Assembly (NCBI GenBank): GCA_023384415.1
Contig: JAHDWJ010000001.1
Span: forward strand, 144,699 to 208,698
Direction: 5' to 3'
Source of the DNA: Anaerolineae bacterium
GTDB taxonomy: Bacteria; Chloroflexota; Anaerolineae; Promineifilales; Promineifilaceae
DNA length: 64,000 nt
This document shows positions 35,671 to 44,850 of this stretch, in pieces. A program made the position numbers and the translations under genes. A model generated the notes under the pieces. The model saw nothing but the letters and a program-made list of their open reading frames with translations. It was not told where the DNA came from and did not search any database. The stretch's first letter is position 1. Each line of letters starts with the position of its first letter.

Positions 35671-36039
35671 TTATTCCCCTGTATGCACCAAAAGCCAACC
35701 AATGCCTCCCAAAACGGTAATGGCGACTATTTGCTCTCGCCAGGGCCAGTGGAAAAATTTACCGCTGGCTAGAGCTACCCCAATCATGGTGACAGCAAAC
35801 CATATCAAGGTTTGTATCTCTGGGGCCACAATGCCGACCTGTTTCATAAACCGGACAGCCAACCAGAAGGCGGTGATGCCAAAGGCAAAGCCAAACGCAG
35901 ACAGACCAAATTCGCGCCAGATCAGCCGCCCCTCTTGCCACATCGCGGCCGCGTGCAAAAACCCAAACGCATCCCCCACTCCAGAAAGTAGGGTCAGGCC
36001 AACAATCCACATCCCCAGCCGCACCGGTTCACTCAACAT
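35671..36039 (-). CDS. Small four-helix membrane protein
   Basis: 122 residues, four hydrophobic helices (MWIVGLTLLSGVGDAFGFLHAA, FGLSAFGFAFGITAFWLAV, IQTLIWFAVTMIGVALA, IVAITVLGGIGWLLVH). No recognised family. It is immediately upstream of the broken retropepsin-like gene in what looks like one transcript continuing to DUF4236. Confidence 0.65.
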   Translation of the reverse strand: MLSEPVRLGMWIVGLTLLSGVGDAFGFLHAAAMWQEGRLIWREFGLSAFGFAFGITAFWLAVRFMKQVGIVAPEIQTLIWFAVTMIGVALASGKFFHWPWREQIVAITVLGGIGWLLVHTGE

Positions 36040-36138
36040 TGCCCAGTATCCTCGGGAGAAAGTGAGCCATAAGCAATTAGCCGTAAGGACAGGGGAATAC
36101 GGCTCACTGATAACAGCTCAGGGAAAAGTAATAAACAG

Positions 36139-36753
36139 TCACCCCCGCAGCCGGTCTAAAAACCCCCGCGCTGGTTTCTGATTCTGCATCGCCTGGAGTT
36201 CACCTTCTAATTTAGCTGCTTTCGCTTCCGCGGCCGCGGCCCGTGATTGCAAATTGATCCGGGCCGAACGCTCTTCACTCAACTGCTGCTCCAGCTTTTT
36301 ACTCATTTGCAATTCCGTCTCCATACGGGCCACCTGTTTCTCTAGGCTCACCCGGCTGGAACGTTCTTCTGTGAGCAGCAGCTCTAACCGCTGCACCTGC
36401 TCGGCATGAACTTGCAGCCGGGCGATTTGCCGCTCCAGGGCAATTTTACCGTCCCGCTCTCGCACTAGCTCCGCCTGGAGCATATCCCGCTCCTGCCGCA
36501 GCAGTTCCATCTGCCGGTTGGCCTGGTCTTTGATCTGGTCAAGCAGCTGCATGGCTGCCTTGGATTCTCGTTGGATTTTGTTTTCCAACGCTTCCAACTG
36601 GTCTACACGCAGCGTTGCGGCCGCGTCCCGCTCGCCAAACTCAATCGTTGCTGGACCAGCTGGGGTAGCCTCGGCTGGCGTCATCACCGCCAACCCTTCC
36701 GGATCAAACACCGGTAAATCATCCAGCGGATTATTCATTTTCCGTTTAGCCAT
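36139..36753 (-). CDS. Coiled-coil protein partnered with a ParA-like ATPase
   Basis: 204 residues. Residues about 48-190 are continuous heptads (LENKIQRESKAAMQLLDQIKDQ..., ERDGKIALERQIARLQVHAEQ, KKLEQQLSEERSARINLQ), flanked by a short acidic N-terminus (NNPLDDLPVFDPEG) and a basic C-terminus (ARGFLDRLRG). The start overlaps the ParA-like gene by 8 bases. It probably acts as the filamentous or cargo-binding partner of that ATPase; this is inferred from coupling. Confidence 0.8.
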   Translation of the reverse strand: MAKRKMNNPLDDLPVFDPEGLAVMTPAEATPAGPATIEFGERDAAATLRVDQLEALENKIQRESKAAMQLLDQIKDQANRQMELLRQERDMLQAELVRERDGKIALERQIARLQVHAEQVQRLELLLTEERSSRVSLEKQVARMETELQMSKKLEQQLSEERSARINLQSRAAAAEAKAAKLEGELQAMQNQKPARGFLDRLRG

Positions 36754-37654
36754 GATACACCCTATCCACTAACTGCTGATACGCCACCGTTGCCGGGTTC
36801 TCCCCTTTGGGATCATACTCAAAAATCGTTAGATGATAAGCCGGCGCTTCCGCCACCATCTGACTGCGGGGAATCGGTTCAGCCACCGCCTTGCCATACA
36901 CATCTAACAACGAATCCATCATCTCCTGGTCCAAATTTTGCCGCAGCACCATCATCGTCGGCACAATCGTATGAATAGCAATGTCAATCCCTTTCATCTG
37001 GGATTCCCGGATATTGGCAACATGTTGGGTAATCCCCACCATGCTGAAATAATCTGGTTTGACCGGGACAATCGCCCCTTCGGCAAAATGGTAAATCGCC
37101 TGGGTAAACGCATCCAGGTTAGGGGGGCAGTCCAGGATAATGTAGGCAAACCGATCTACCGCCTGGGCCAGACGACGCAAGAGCGCGGCCGCGATATTAT
37201 GCTGTCCCCCATCCGCCAAACTTTTCTGTAACAGCGCCTGCTTCGCCAACTCCAAATTATCCGAAGACGGCAAAAGCCACAAATTAGGCCGGGGATAGCC
37301 CGCTTCCGCCCGGTCTGCCGAAACCACACCTTCTCCAAGCGTTTGCCGCCCTAACAAAACTTCCCCAATATCAGCCGTGCCGACATCTACCCCCAACCCT
37401 CTGGCACAATGCCCCTGCGGATCCAAATCAACCAACAACACATGACCCCGCACATACATCGTCGTCCCCTGAAACTCCACCAGACGATCCTTCTCCTCAA
37501 TCTGGGCCACATCTTCTGGCGACACCCGCAGCAGCAGCCGCCGCGATAACCCATGCGCCAGGTTAATTGCCGTCGTCGTCTTGGCAACCCCCCCCTTCCG
37601 GTTCACCACCGCGAAAATCTTCGGCTGTCGTTGTTTCCGTTTTCGTGTCGCCAT
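36746..37654 (-). CDS. ParA/Soj-like ATPase
   Basis: 302 residues. It begins with a basic stretch (MATRKRKQRQPK), then the deviant Walker A KGGVAKTTTAINLA, switch motif LLVDLDPQGHCARGLG and Walker B-like IILDCPPNLDAF. Between Walker A and the switch is an insertion of about 40 residues (LRVSPEDVAQIEEKDRLVEFQGTTMYVRGH) that ordinary ParA proteins lack. No parB gene or parS site is adjacent, so this is likely an orphan ParA positioning some cargo, with the coiled-coil protein as its partner. Confidence 0.88.
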   Translation of the reverse strand: MATRKRKQRQPKIFAVVNRKGGVAKTTTAINLAHGLSRRLLLRVSPEDVAQIEEKDRLVEFQGTTMYVRGHVLLVDLDPQGHCARGLGVDVGTADIGEVLLGRQTLGEGVVSADRAEAGYPRPNLWLLPSSDNLELAKQALLQKSLADGGQHNIAAALLRRLAQAVDRFAYIILDCPPNLDAFTQAIYHFAEGAIVPVKPDYFSMVGITQHVANIRESQMKGIDIAIHTIVPTMMVLRQNLDQEMMDSLLDVYGKAVAEPIPRSQMVAEAPAYHLTIFEYDPKGENPATVAYQQLVDRVYHG

Positions 37655-37670
37655 GGTAATTCCAAACCCA

Positions 37671-37770
37671 CCCGGACGTAAACGTCCGGGCTAAACATAC
37701 AAAAGCCGTTGACCTGCGGCCGCAGCCCTATCGGGCTTCGCATTTTCAGCCCGGCGGTTCACCGCCGGGC
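37671..37770. repeat. Two intergenic GC-rich palindromes
   Basis: CCCGGACGT/ACGTCCGGG at 37671-37690, and GCCCGGCGGT/ACCGCCGGGC at 37749-37770. One of the few intergenic GCGGCCGC octamers lies between them (about 37717). They separate der from the ParA operon. Neither has a T-run. Confidence 0.7.
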
Positions 37771-37817
37771 GAATCCTGCCGGGCAAACTCGCAAACTCAC
37801 CCACTCGCAAACTCCCC

Positions 37818-39173
37818 CTACTCACTCTCCCGTCCTCGGAACAGCAGCTTGATAGGTGTTCCTACGAACGGAAAGGTTTCCCGCAGCCGGTTCTCCAGGT
37901 ATCGCTGGTAGCCAAAATGAACCCACTCGGGACGGTTCACAAAAAAAACAAACGTCGGTGGGGCCACACCGACTTGGGTCATATAGTAAAATTTGAGTTG
38001 CAGACCAGACCGATGGGGTGGGGGATGGGCTTCCAGGGTTTCTCTGAGCCATCGGTTTAGATCTGCTGTGACCACGCGATGATGGCGGGCGGCGTGAACC
38101 TCTAACACCAGGGGCAATATTTTGCTCACCCGCTGCCCCGTTTCCGCTGAGATAAAAAGCAGCGGCGCATAAGGCAAAAAGTTGAATGCTTCCCGCACCT
38201 GGTTGGTAAACTCGTGCATCGAATGGGTATCCTTTTCCACCACATCCCACTTGTTGATTAACAAAATAACCCCCGCTGATTGCTCTTCTTGTAACATCCC
38301 CCCAACATGTAAATCTTGGGCGATAATGCCTTCCTCAGCATTGAGCAACAAAAGAGCCACATCGGCTCGGTCTAACGCTTTCATGGCCCGGAGAACGGAA
38401 TATTTTTCGACCCCTGGATCAATCTTGCCCCGCCGCCGAATACCCGCCGTGTCAATCAGGGTAAACTCCTCGCCAAAAGCCCGCACTTTGGTATCAATCG
38501 CGTCACGAGTAGTGCCCGCAATAGGACTGACAATAACCCGATCTTCGCCCACCAGCTTATTGACCAGGGTAGATTTGCCGACGTTTGGCCGCCCTAAAAT
38601 AGCCACCTTGATCGTTTCATCTTCCACGTCTTCCACAGAAAAAGAGGGGAGCAGATCAGCCACCGCATCTAATAAGTCGCCTGTGCCTGTGCCGTGCAGG
38701 GAAGAAACAGCGATGACTTCGCCCAACCCCAGTTCATAAAACTCATAAGCTGTATCATGTAATTTACTAGATTCCAACTTGTTGGCGGCAATGATGACTG
38801 GTTTATTGGCCCGGTGCAATATTTTACCTACTTCTCGATCCGCCGCTGTAATCCCCACCTGACCATCTACCACATGGACAATCACATCGGCATCCTGAAT
38901 GGCAACTTCTGCCTGCCGCCGAATGAGGGGTAGAAATTTTTCCGAATCTTCAGATAGTGGTTCCGTGTGCCATCCTTCCAACAGCTCAATGCCGCCGGTA
39001 TCCACCAGCATAAAATTGATTCCATTCCATTCCGATTCGGCATATAAGCGGTCACGGGTGGTTCCCGCTACTTCAGAGACGACGGCCATCCGCCGGCCGA
39101 CGATACGGTTAAATAAGGTAGATTTACCAACATTGGGACGCCCCACCAGGGCAACCAATGGTCTACGACTCAT
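37818..39173 (-). CDS. der: Ribosome assembly GTPase Der (EngA)
   Basis: 451 residues with the tandem G domains unique to Der. The first is GRPNVGKSTLFNRIVG, AGTTRDRLYAE, VDTGGIELLE, NKLE; the second is GRPNVGKSTLVNKLVGEDR, AGTTRDAID, IDTAGIRRRGKID, NKWD. A KH-like C-terminal domain follows. It works in 50S subunit maturation. There are no GCGGCCGC octamers in 1.36 kb, in contrast to the neighbouring genes. Family A copy A3 lies just upstream of its start. Confidence 0.98.
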   Translation of the reverse strand: MSRRPLVALVGRPNVGKSTLFNRIVGRRMAVVSEVAGTTRDRLYAESEWNGINFMLVDTGGIELLEGWHTEPLSEDSEKFLPLIRRQAEVAIQDADVIVHVVDGQVGITAADREVGKILHRANKPVIIAANKLESSKLHDTAYEFYELGLGEVIAVSSLHGTGTGDLLDAVADLLPSFSVEDVEDETIKVAILGRPNVGKSTLVNKLVGEDRVIVSPIAGTTRDAIDTKVRAFGEEFTLIDTAGIRRRGKIDPGVEKYSVLRAMKALDRADVALLLLNAEEGIIAQDLHVGGMLQEEQSAGVILLINKWDVVEKDTHSMHEFTNQVREAFNFLPYAPLLFISAETGQRVSKILPLVLEVHAARHHRVVTADLNRWLRETLEAHPPPHRSGLQLKFYYMTQVGVAPPTFVFFVNRPEWVHFGYQRYLENRLRETFPFVGTPIKLLFRGRESE

Positions 39174-39199
39174 GTGTCATACCTCGTTAGCAGTTAGCG

Positions 39200-39295
39200 G
39201 TATCTTCTCAATATGTCGGGGTGAACCTTCAGAAGGTTTCTTCTAGGGGTTGGTTCTTGGTTTAAACCTTCCGCAGGTTACATGCTTTATTGAGA
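39200..39295 (-). repeat. Family A 96-bp inverted-repeat element, copy A3
   Basis: Same length and orientation as A1 and A2 but more diverged: inner arms AACCTTCAGAAGGTTT and AAACCTTCCGCAGGTT (two mismatches), termini TCTCAATATG and TTTATTGAGA. On the minus strand its right end supplies Ser-Gln-stop (TCTCAATAA) to cdaR, and its left end lies 26 bases from the der start. Confidence 0.85.
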
Positions 39296-40642
39296 TGTTC
39301 CGTTAGCAATATAAAAGGACCACCTAAAAGATAAAGCCAGTGGTGGAAAAGTAAGCCACCAAACCCAGGCAGTTTGTGGCGGCGGAACAGTTTCTCCCAG
39401 GCTGCTTTCTAGTGGCAGCGTTGGGGTTACGACGGTTGTAATGACTACAGTGATAAAAGCCGGTTGCGTTGAACGTACTTCCAGGCCGGTGGCGGTTACA
39501 ACCACATTGGGAGTGATATTGTGGGACCCAATATCTAACCCTAACAGATCAAGGGTAACACGTACATCATCATTTTCCAATGAATCTAAAACAGGTAATG
39601 GCCCATAAACAACTACCCGCACCGTGTCTACACTTAAGGTATAGGTTAGTCCTGGGCCGAGGGCACGAATTTCAGGAATGACGGGAACTACTGAACTGGT
39701 GTAAATTGGCTCAATTTCAATGACGACCAAAATGGGTTGGACGTCATCCAGGCTAACCCCTCTGGGCAAGATGAGAGTCGCTTGTAGACTGATGGGTTGG
39801 GTAGCCCCAGTAATATCTACAGGTTCTGTTTGTATGCTGCTCAACCCATTCAACACTTCGGGTGGGCCAGTGACCAGGACGCTTCTGGGTTCGTTGGTGA
39901 CATTGAGCAGGCGATACCCAGGGGCCGGCTCACCAACCCAATTGACTACAACTGGCTTTTCGGCAAAATCAGCCAGTTGGGTAATGGGTACGGTGATGTT
40001 GATTTCGGTGGTGCTAAGGCTCAAATTATTGGTGCCAACGACGTTACCCTGTTGATCGTAAAACAGCGGCCGCCGGGTCACCGTAATGTTATCTCGGGCA
40101 TCATCCAACAAAATAGTGACACGGGCTTCCGTTATCTCTTCGACACGGGTGGCTGGTCCAGAGATTTGCACCGTTGCCGGGTCGCTGATGGGGTCCGCCG
40201 TTGTGTGGCCTCGTGCCGGTGTTCCCCGTAAGATAACCACAACAGGTACTTCGCGGGAGGTTTGCCGTTCTAGGACAATAACGGTGGTGGTAGGAAATTG
40301 GGATATTACAGTTACATCATCTATATCCGCTACTATCTGGATGGGGGCAGCTGTTTCGCCAAATGGGAGTTGGCTTAAATCTATAACGGCTAGAAATTGT
40401 TCAGGGCGCAGCTGATTGAGGATAGCTGTCGGACCATTGACTTCAATCCGCACGGAGCGCTGGACGGTGTTTGTAACCAGGGCATTGTCTGGCAGCCCTT
40501 GCAGCTCTACCACAAGATCAAAAGAGCGGGTGATGAACGGGTTGTTTTCCCGCACGGCTGTAACCCAGATCACAATAGCCAAAACCAGGGATAGCAGGAT
40601 GGTCAGCAGGTCGGCTAGAAAACTATTAGAGCGACGTAACAT
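39287..40642 (-). CDS. cdaR: YbbR-domain protein, CdaA regulator
   Basis: 451 residues. An N-terminal membrane helix (FLADLLTILLSLVLAIVIWVTAV) precedes four or so YbbR repeats, each with a core like PVVVNWVGEPAPGYRLLNVTNEPRSVLVTGP. In Firmicutes the equivalent protein binds CdaA and tunes c-di-AMP synthesis. It lies 84 bases after cdaA. The last ~30 residues (WVWWLTFPPLALSFRWSFYIANG) are hydrophobic and atypical, and the stop falls inside repeat A3, so the native 3' end may have been replaced by read-through into the repeat. Confidence 0.88.
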   Translation of the reverse strand: MLRRSNSFLADLLTILLSLVLAIVIWVTAVRENNPFITRSFDLVVELQGLPDNALVTNTVQRSVRIEVNGPTAILNQLRPEQFLAVIDLSQLPFGETAAPIQIVADIDDVTVISQFPTTTVIVLERQTSREVPVVVILRGTPARGHTTADPISDPATVQISGPATRVEEITEARVTILLDDARDNITVTRRPLFYDQQGNVVGTNNLSLSTTEINITVPITQLADFAEKPVVVNWVGEPAPGYRLLNVTNEPRSVLVTGPPEVLNGLSSIQTEPVDITGATQPISLQATLILPRGVSLDDVQPILVVIEIEPIYTSSVVPVIPEIRALGPGLTYTLSVDTVRVVVYGPLPVLDSLENDDVRVTLDLLGLDIGSHNITPNVVVTATGLEVRSTQPAFITVVITTVVTPTLPLESSLGETVPPPQTAWVWWLTFPPLALSFRWSFYIANGTSQ

Positions 40643-40726
40643 GATAGGTTAAAAGGTGACAGTTAGCAGTAGGGAGGGGGATGGTGGGAACTAACTGTTC
40701 GTGGATCGGTTAAACAACTCGCTACT

Positions 40727-41542
40727 TCATAGATTTTGACGGCCATCGGTTACAGTTTTGCCACGATTTTGCAGGAATGCTTGTAGGATGGCATCCAGGC
40801 GGGTAGGGTCCTGGCGGCGTAGGATACGGCCATTATGGGCGATGGCGACCTGGCCGGTTTCTTCGGAAACGACGATGACGACGGCATCGCTGACTTCGCT
40901 AATGCCCAGGGCGGCGCGATGACGTAACCCCATTTGCCGGTCGGAAAGACTGCTGGTAGAGAGGGGCATGACGCAGGCCGCGGCCGCGACACGATCCCCC
41001 CGCACAATTACGGCCCCATCATGGAGTTCCGTATGTTTGTTGAACACCGTCAGGAACAGCTCCGCTGAAGGTTCAGCATTGAGGACGATACCGGTATCAA
41101 TATATTCTTGTAAGCCTGTGTCTTGCTCTAAGACAATTAAGGCGCCATGCCGCCGTTGAGAGAGGCGTAAACAAGCCTGAGCAATAGCGGTTATCATGGG
41201 TCGGTTTTGATCTTGCCGCCAGAAACGCAGGTAGCGCCCGGCACTCCCCAACCGCTCTAAAGCCCGGCGCAGTTCTGGCTGGAAGATAATAGGAATAGCC
41301 AGAAGCATGACGGGGAAGATACGATCTATGAGCCAGCTTAAAGCTGGGAGTTGGAAAAGGTTGGATAAACCAACTACCAATACCAGGGCCAATAGGATAA
41401 AGACAATAATACCGCGTAGAAGCTGAACAGCTCGTGTGCCTCGAATAACCCGTAGAACAGCAACGATGACGGCAGTCACCAATAAAATATCAACTACGCT
41501 GTCTATGGTTAATTGGCTGAGGTAAAAGTTGATTTGTTCCAA
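40727..41542 (-). CDS. cdaA: Diadenylate cyclase CdaA
   Basis: 271 residues. Three N-terminal helices (SVVDILLVTAVIVAVLRVI...) precede a DisA_N domain: IIFQPELRRALERLG, the catalytic HDGAVIVRGDRVAAAACVMPLS (DGA) and GLRHRAALGISE (RHR). It condenses two ATP into c-di-AMP. The start is TTG 41542 with AAGGG upstream. TPR, cdaA and cdaR read in one direction with short gaps and form a likely operon. Confidence 0.96.
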   Translation of the reverse strand: MEQINFYLSQLTIDSVVDILLVTAVIVAVLRVIRGTRAVQLLRGIIVFILLALVLVVGLSNLFQLPALSWLIDRIFPVMLLAIPIIFQPELRRALERLGSAGRYLRFWRQDQNRPMITAIAQACLRLSQRRHGALIVLEQDTGLQEYIDTGIVLNAEPSAELFLTVFNKHTELHDGAVIVRGDRVAAAACVMPLSTSSLSDRQMGLRHRAALGISEVSDAVVIVVSEETGQVAIAHNGRILRRQDPTRLDAILQAFLQNRGKTVTDGRQNL

Positions 41543-41567
41543 AATAGACCCTTGGGTGGGGTATATT

Positions 41568-43817
41568 TCACACGTTTTGTCGCAGTTGACTCACTAGTTG
41601 GCGGTAACTGGCCGAGTTAGGCGGGTTGAGTGATAAAATTATCTCAATGGTGGCAATGGCCTGCTCGGTATTACCGGCTTCTAACTGTGCTTCCCCCAGT
41701 TTATCTAATAAATCTATCGCTTTTTGCGGCCGCTTCTGTTGAATATACAACCGGGCCAGCATATTGGTCAGGTTGGGATCGTGCGCCCGCTGTTTCACCA
41801 TATCCTCTAAAATGCCCACAACTTTGGCACTTTTGCCCCCTTTGATCAGCTGAATCATGTAATCGCTTAACTCTTTAAGCGCACTCTTGGGCTGGTTGAC
41901 TTTGTAATACAGGTCAATCAAAGTAATGGCTGTGCGCTCATCATCAGGGGAGAGGCGGCGTAATTCCCGGTAGCTGGCTAAGGCTCGCTGCCAATCTAAC
42001 CGCTGCATATCAATATCGGCGATCTGGTTGAGCAGACGAATACGCCAATTTTTCTCCGGTGAGCCGCGTTGGGCAATATTGAGGGCCTCCTGGAAGGTAG
42101 CACGGGCTTTATCTACCTGGGCTAACTGATAATACATGTTACCCATGGATAGATAATTTTCTAAGGCGCGATCAAAGTTGCCCATAGATTTGAGCAAATC
42201 TATGAGCCGTGCCCGGCTGGTTAAATCTAGGGGAGCGACCTCAATGACTCGTTCATAAGCGAGTACAGAGCCGTTAACGTCCCCTCGTGCCCGAAACGCA
42301 TCCCCGATGGTGTTGAATTTAAGCGCGGCCGCTTCATGCCGTTTCTGTAACACCAGCAAATCACCCAGCTGTAAGTGGGCCGGCAGGTAATTAGGGGAGA
42401 GTTGGATGGCCCGATACGCTTCTTCGGCGGCCGCGTTATACATCTCCCTCTTGGCATATTCCTGACTCAAATAAAGCGACTCCAGCACATGCTCTGACCC
42501 CGCCGTAATCACATCCCCCAAAATCATCGTCTGATCCGCTGAAATCGTATCCAGACGACGACGGGCTTCCTTCACCTTATCTTCCCACCCTTTGTGACTC
42601 AAGAACTCCACCAGGGTATTGGCAAAAGCCGTAGCCCGCTCCGGCTCCCCCTTAGTACGGAAACTTTGGGTCAAGTTTTCATACAACTCAATCAGCCGGT
42701 CAGCCTGATCTCGTTTGACCGTCTTCAAATCTACAATGCGTAAAACAGTGACAAAATGCTCCAACGCTCGTTCAATATGCCCTCGCGCCCGGTAACATTC
42801 TCCTAGAGCAAAATGGCTGCCCAGGCGATAATCTGGATCCTGGACGGCTACTTCAAATTGGGCAATGGCATCACTAAAGCGCAGCTTATCTTGATAAAGC
42901 AGCCCCAGGTTATAACGAACCGCCATATCCCGCGCCCCAGCTTCAATCGCCTTTTCATAAGCACTGATCGCCTCATTGGTCATGCCGCGCGTCTGGAAAT
43001 CCAATGCCTGGACGATCAAGGCATCCTTCATGGTGGTGGTGACATCCTCATCCTCGTCATCACCAAAAAACACTTCAGCCAGCCGTTCCATGGCGATACG
43101 CTGCGCTTCCTGAGCCGGGCTGGAGCCATCTTGAGCCAGGACCGTATCATCCAATAAACCAGTAGTCATCCGGCTAGGGGTAAGCGTAATCGCTCCCGCA
43201 TCTTCACTAAAATGGGTCGCTAATGAATCACCTTGCTGCAACAGCTCAATGGCGGTTAGAACATCGGCATTGCGTGAATCTAATTGTAAAGCCGCCCGAC
43301 ACGCCTGCATGGCTTTATCCGCATCCCCTTGAGCCTGGAGAATACGGGCAATCGCCAGATATTCCCGCACCGCAGCGGGAATCATCCCCTGTTTTTGGTA
43401 TACCTGGGCCAACCGTTGATGACCCCGCAGAGCATCCGGGTCTATAAAGACAGCCCGGTTCCAATTTTCGACCGCTTCATTGAGCAGGCGGCGGCGCAGT
43501 TGTACTTCACCGATAGCCAGGTAAGTTTGTGACGCTTCTTTGTTTCGCTGCAACTGCTCTTGCAATTGAGCCACTCGTTGCAGGTACATGATGTCTCCCT
43601 GTGAGAGACGGGCCGCTTTTTTATAATTGTCCAGCGCTGGTTCATACCGTTTTAATTCAAAAAACGCCATGCCCAGGCCAGCATATGGGGCTGGCTCGTT
43701 ACTAAACTCCTGTAGAGCCTTTTCAAATTCACGTATGGCGTCTTCCCACCGTTGATCCCAACCGTAGGAATGTCCTCTTTCCAGAGCTTCTTCAAAACGA
43801 GCGCGATTTTGAGCCAC
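41568..43817 (-). CDS. Large TPR-repeat protein upstream of cdaA
   Basis: 749 residues, almost entirely helix-turn-helix TPR units of 34 residues (EPAPYAGLGMAFFELKRYEPALDNYKKAA, PAHLQLGDLLVLQKRHEAAALKFNTIG, RLYIQQKRPQKAIDLLDKLGEAQ). A mid-protein linker (TLTPSRMTTGLLDDTVLAQDGSSPAQ) divides two TPR blocks. TPR proteins act as scaffolds; the partner is unknown. GTG 43817 is chosen because GAGG lies 7 bases upstream. The gap to cdaA is 25 bases. Confidence 0.88.
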   Translation of the reverse strand: MAQNRARFEEALERGHSYGWDQRWEDAIREFEKALQEFSNEPAPYAGLGMAFFELKRYEPALDNYKKAARLSQGDIMYLQRVAQLQEQLQRNKEASQTYLAIGEVQLRRRLLNEAVENWNRAVFIDPDALRGHQRLAQVYQKQGMIPAAVREYLAIARILQAQGDADKAMQACRAALQLDSRNADVLTAIELLQQGDSLATHFSEDAGAITLTPSRMTTGLLDDTVLAQDGSSPAQEAQRIAMERLAEVFFGDDEDEDVTTTMKDALIVQALDFQTRGMTNEAISAYEKAIEAGARDMAVRYNLGLLYQDKLRFSDAIAQFEVAVQDPDYRLGSHFALGECYRARGHIERALEHFVTVLRIVDLKTVKRDQADRLIELYENLTQSFRTKGEPERATAFANTLVEFLSHKGWEDKVKEARRRLDTISADQTMILGDVITAGSEHVLESLYLSQEYAKREMYNAAAEEAYRAIQLSPNYLPAHLQLGDLLVLQKRHEAAALKFNTIGDAFRARGDVNGSVLAYERVIEVAPLDLTSRARLIDLLKSMGNFDRALENYLSMGNMYYQLAQVDKARATFQEALNIAQRGSPEKNWRIRLLNQIADIDMQRLDWQRALASYRELRRLSPDDERTAITLIDLYYKVNQPKSALKELSDYMIQLIKGGKSAKVVGILEDMVKQRAHDPNLTNMLARLYIQQKRPQKAIDLLDKLGEAQLEAGNTEQAIATIEIILSLNPPNSASYRQLVSQLRQNV

Positions 43818-43835
43818 GGAGAACCTCAAATATGA

Positions 43836-43922
43836 ATGATGAGGGGTGAATTATGAAGGGTGAAAGGTCGGCAGCTTTAGAGGAAATTAGCTGTCTTCAT
43901 CCTTCATCCTTCATCCCTCATC
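43836..43922. repeat. Degenerate GATGA/CATCC repeat forming an imperfect hairpin
   Basis: One side has GATGAGGGGTGAATTATGAAGG and the other CCTTCATCCTTCATCCCTCATCC, so the arms are near complements built from short repeats. It separates argF from the TPR gene and reaches into the argF stop region. Confidence 0.55.
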
Positions 43923-44850
43923 CTTTATAATCTGGTGCTAACAGACGAACGAGAATCGCTTTTTGGGCGTGGAGACGATTCTCGGCCTGAGGAAACAAAA
44001 CTGAGTGTGGGCCATCAGCCACTTCGTCGGTGATTTCTTCTCCTCGATGGGCTGGCAGGCAGTGCATGACGATGCAGTCTGGATTGGCCTGGCTAACAAG
44101 CTCCTGATTAATCTGGTAGGGGGGGAAAATCCGCAGCCGCTGGGCAGTCTCTTCTTCTTGCCCCATACTGGTCCACACATCAGTGTAAATAATATCAGCC
44201 CCGCGCACAGCCTCACGGGGGTTTTCAGTTAGTTCGATCTGCTGCCAGGCAGAAGCGCGGATGGATTGTCCCAGGTGGATGTCTTCTTCGCTAAGGGTGT
44301 AGCCAGGGGGAGATGCGGCCGCGAAGTGCATCCCCATCTTCATCGCCCCAAACAACAGCGAGCGGGCCACATTATTACTATCCCCCACATACGCCAACTT
44401 TAACCCTGGCAGCTGCCCCTTATGTTCTTGAATTGTCATCAAATCAGCAAACGCCTGGGCGGGGTGGTTGTAATCTGATAACCCATTGATAACCGGTACC
44501 CGGCTGTACTCGGCCAGTTGCAAAATATGGTGGTGATCAAACACCCGGGCCATAATACCATCCACGTAACCAGATAAAACACGAGCCACATCAGGGATGG
44601 ATTCGCGGCCGCCCATCTTAATCTCCAGCGGAGAAAGATAAAAAGCATATCCTCCCAGGTGAACCATCCCCATCTCAAAAGAAACACGAGTCCGCAGCGA
44701 CGGTTTCTGAAAAACCATCGCCAGGCTTTTCCCCTGCAAAATCGGCCGATTACCCCCTGTTTGCCACTCCTGCTTCAAGCGGTGGGCCAGATCCAACCAT
44801 TCATATAACTCATCTGGTGAAAAATCGAGCAAACTGAGAAAATGTTTCAT
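43918..44850 (-). CDS. argF: Ornithine carbamoyltransferase
   Basis: 310 residues, the family length. Carbamoyl-phosphate motif [51 protein letters not shown] (usual Cys of HPCQ is Ala here); [12 protein letters not shown]; ornithine/catalytic [15 protein letters not shown]. It makes citrulline from ornithine and carbamoyl phosphate in arginine synthesis. SLRTR replaces the common STRTR, and both changes are known variants in this superfamily, so a related carbamoyltransferase cannot be fully excluded. No other arg gene is adjacent. Confidence 0.95.
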   Translation of the reverse strand: MKHFLSLLDFSPDELYEWLDLAHRLKQEWQTGGNRPILQGKSLAMVFQKPSLRTRVSFEMGMVHLGGYAFYLSPLEIKMGGRESIPDVARVLSGYVDGIMARVFDHHHILQLAEYSRVPVINGLSDYNHPAQAFADLMTIQEHKGQLPGLKLAYVGDSNNVARSLLFGAMKMGMHFAAASPPGYTLSEEDIHLGQSIRASAWQQIELTENPREAVRGADIIYTDVWTSMGQEEETAQRLRIFPPYQINQELVSQANPDCIVMHCLPAHRGEEITDEVADGPHSVLFPQAENRLHAQKAILVRLLAPDYKG

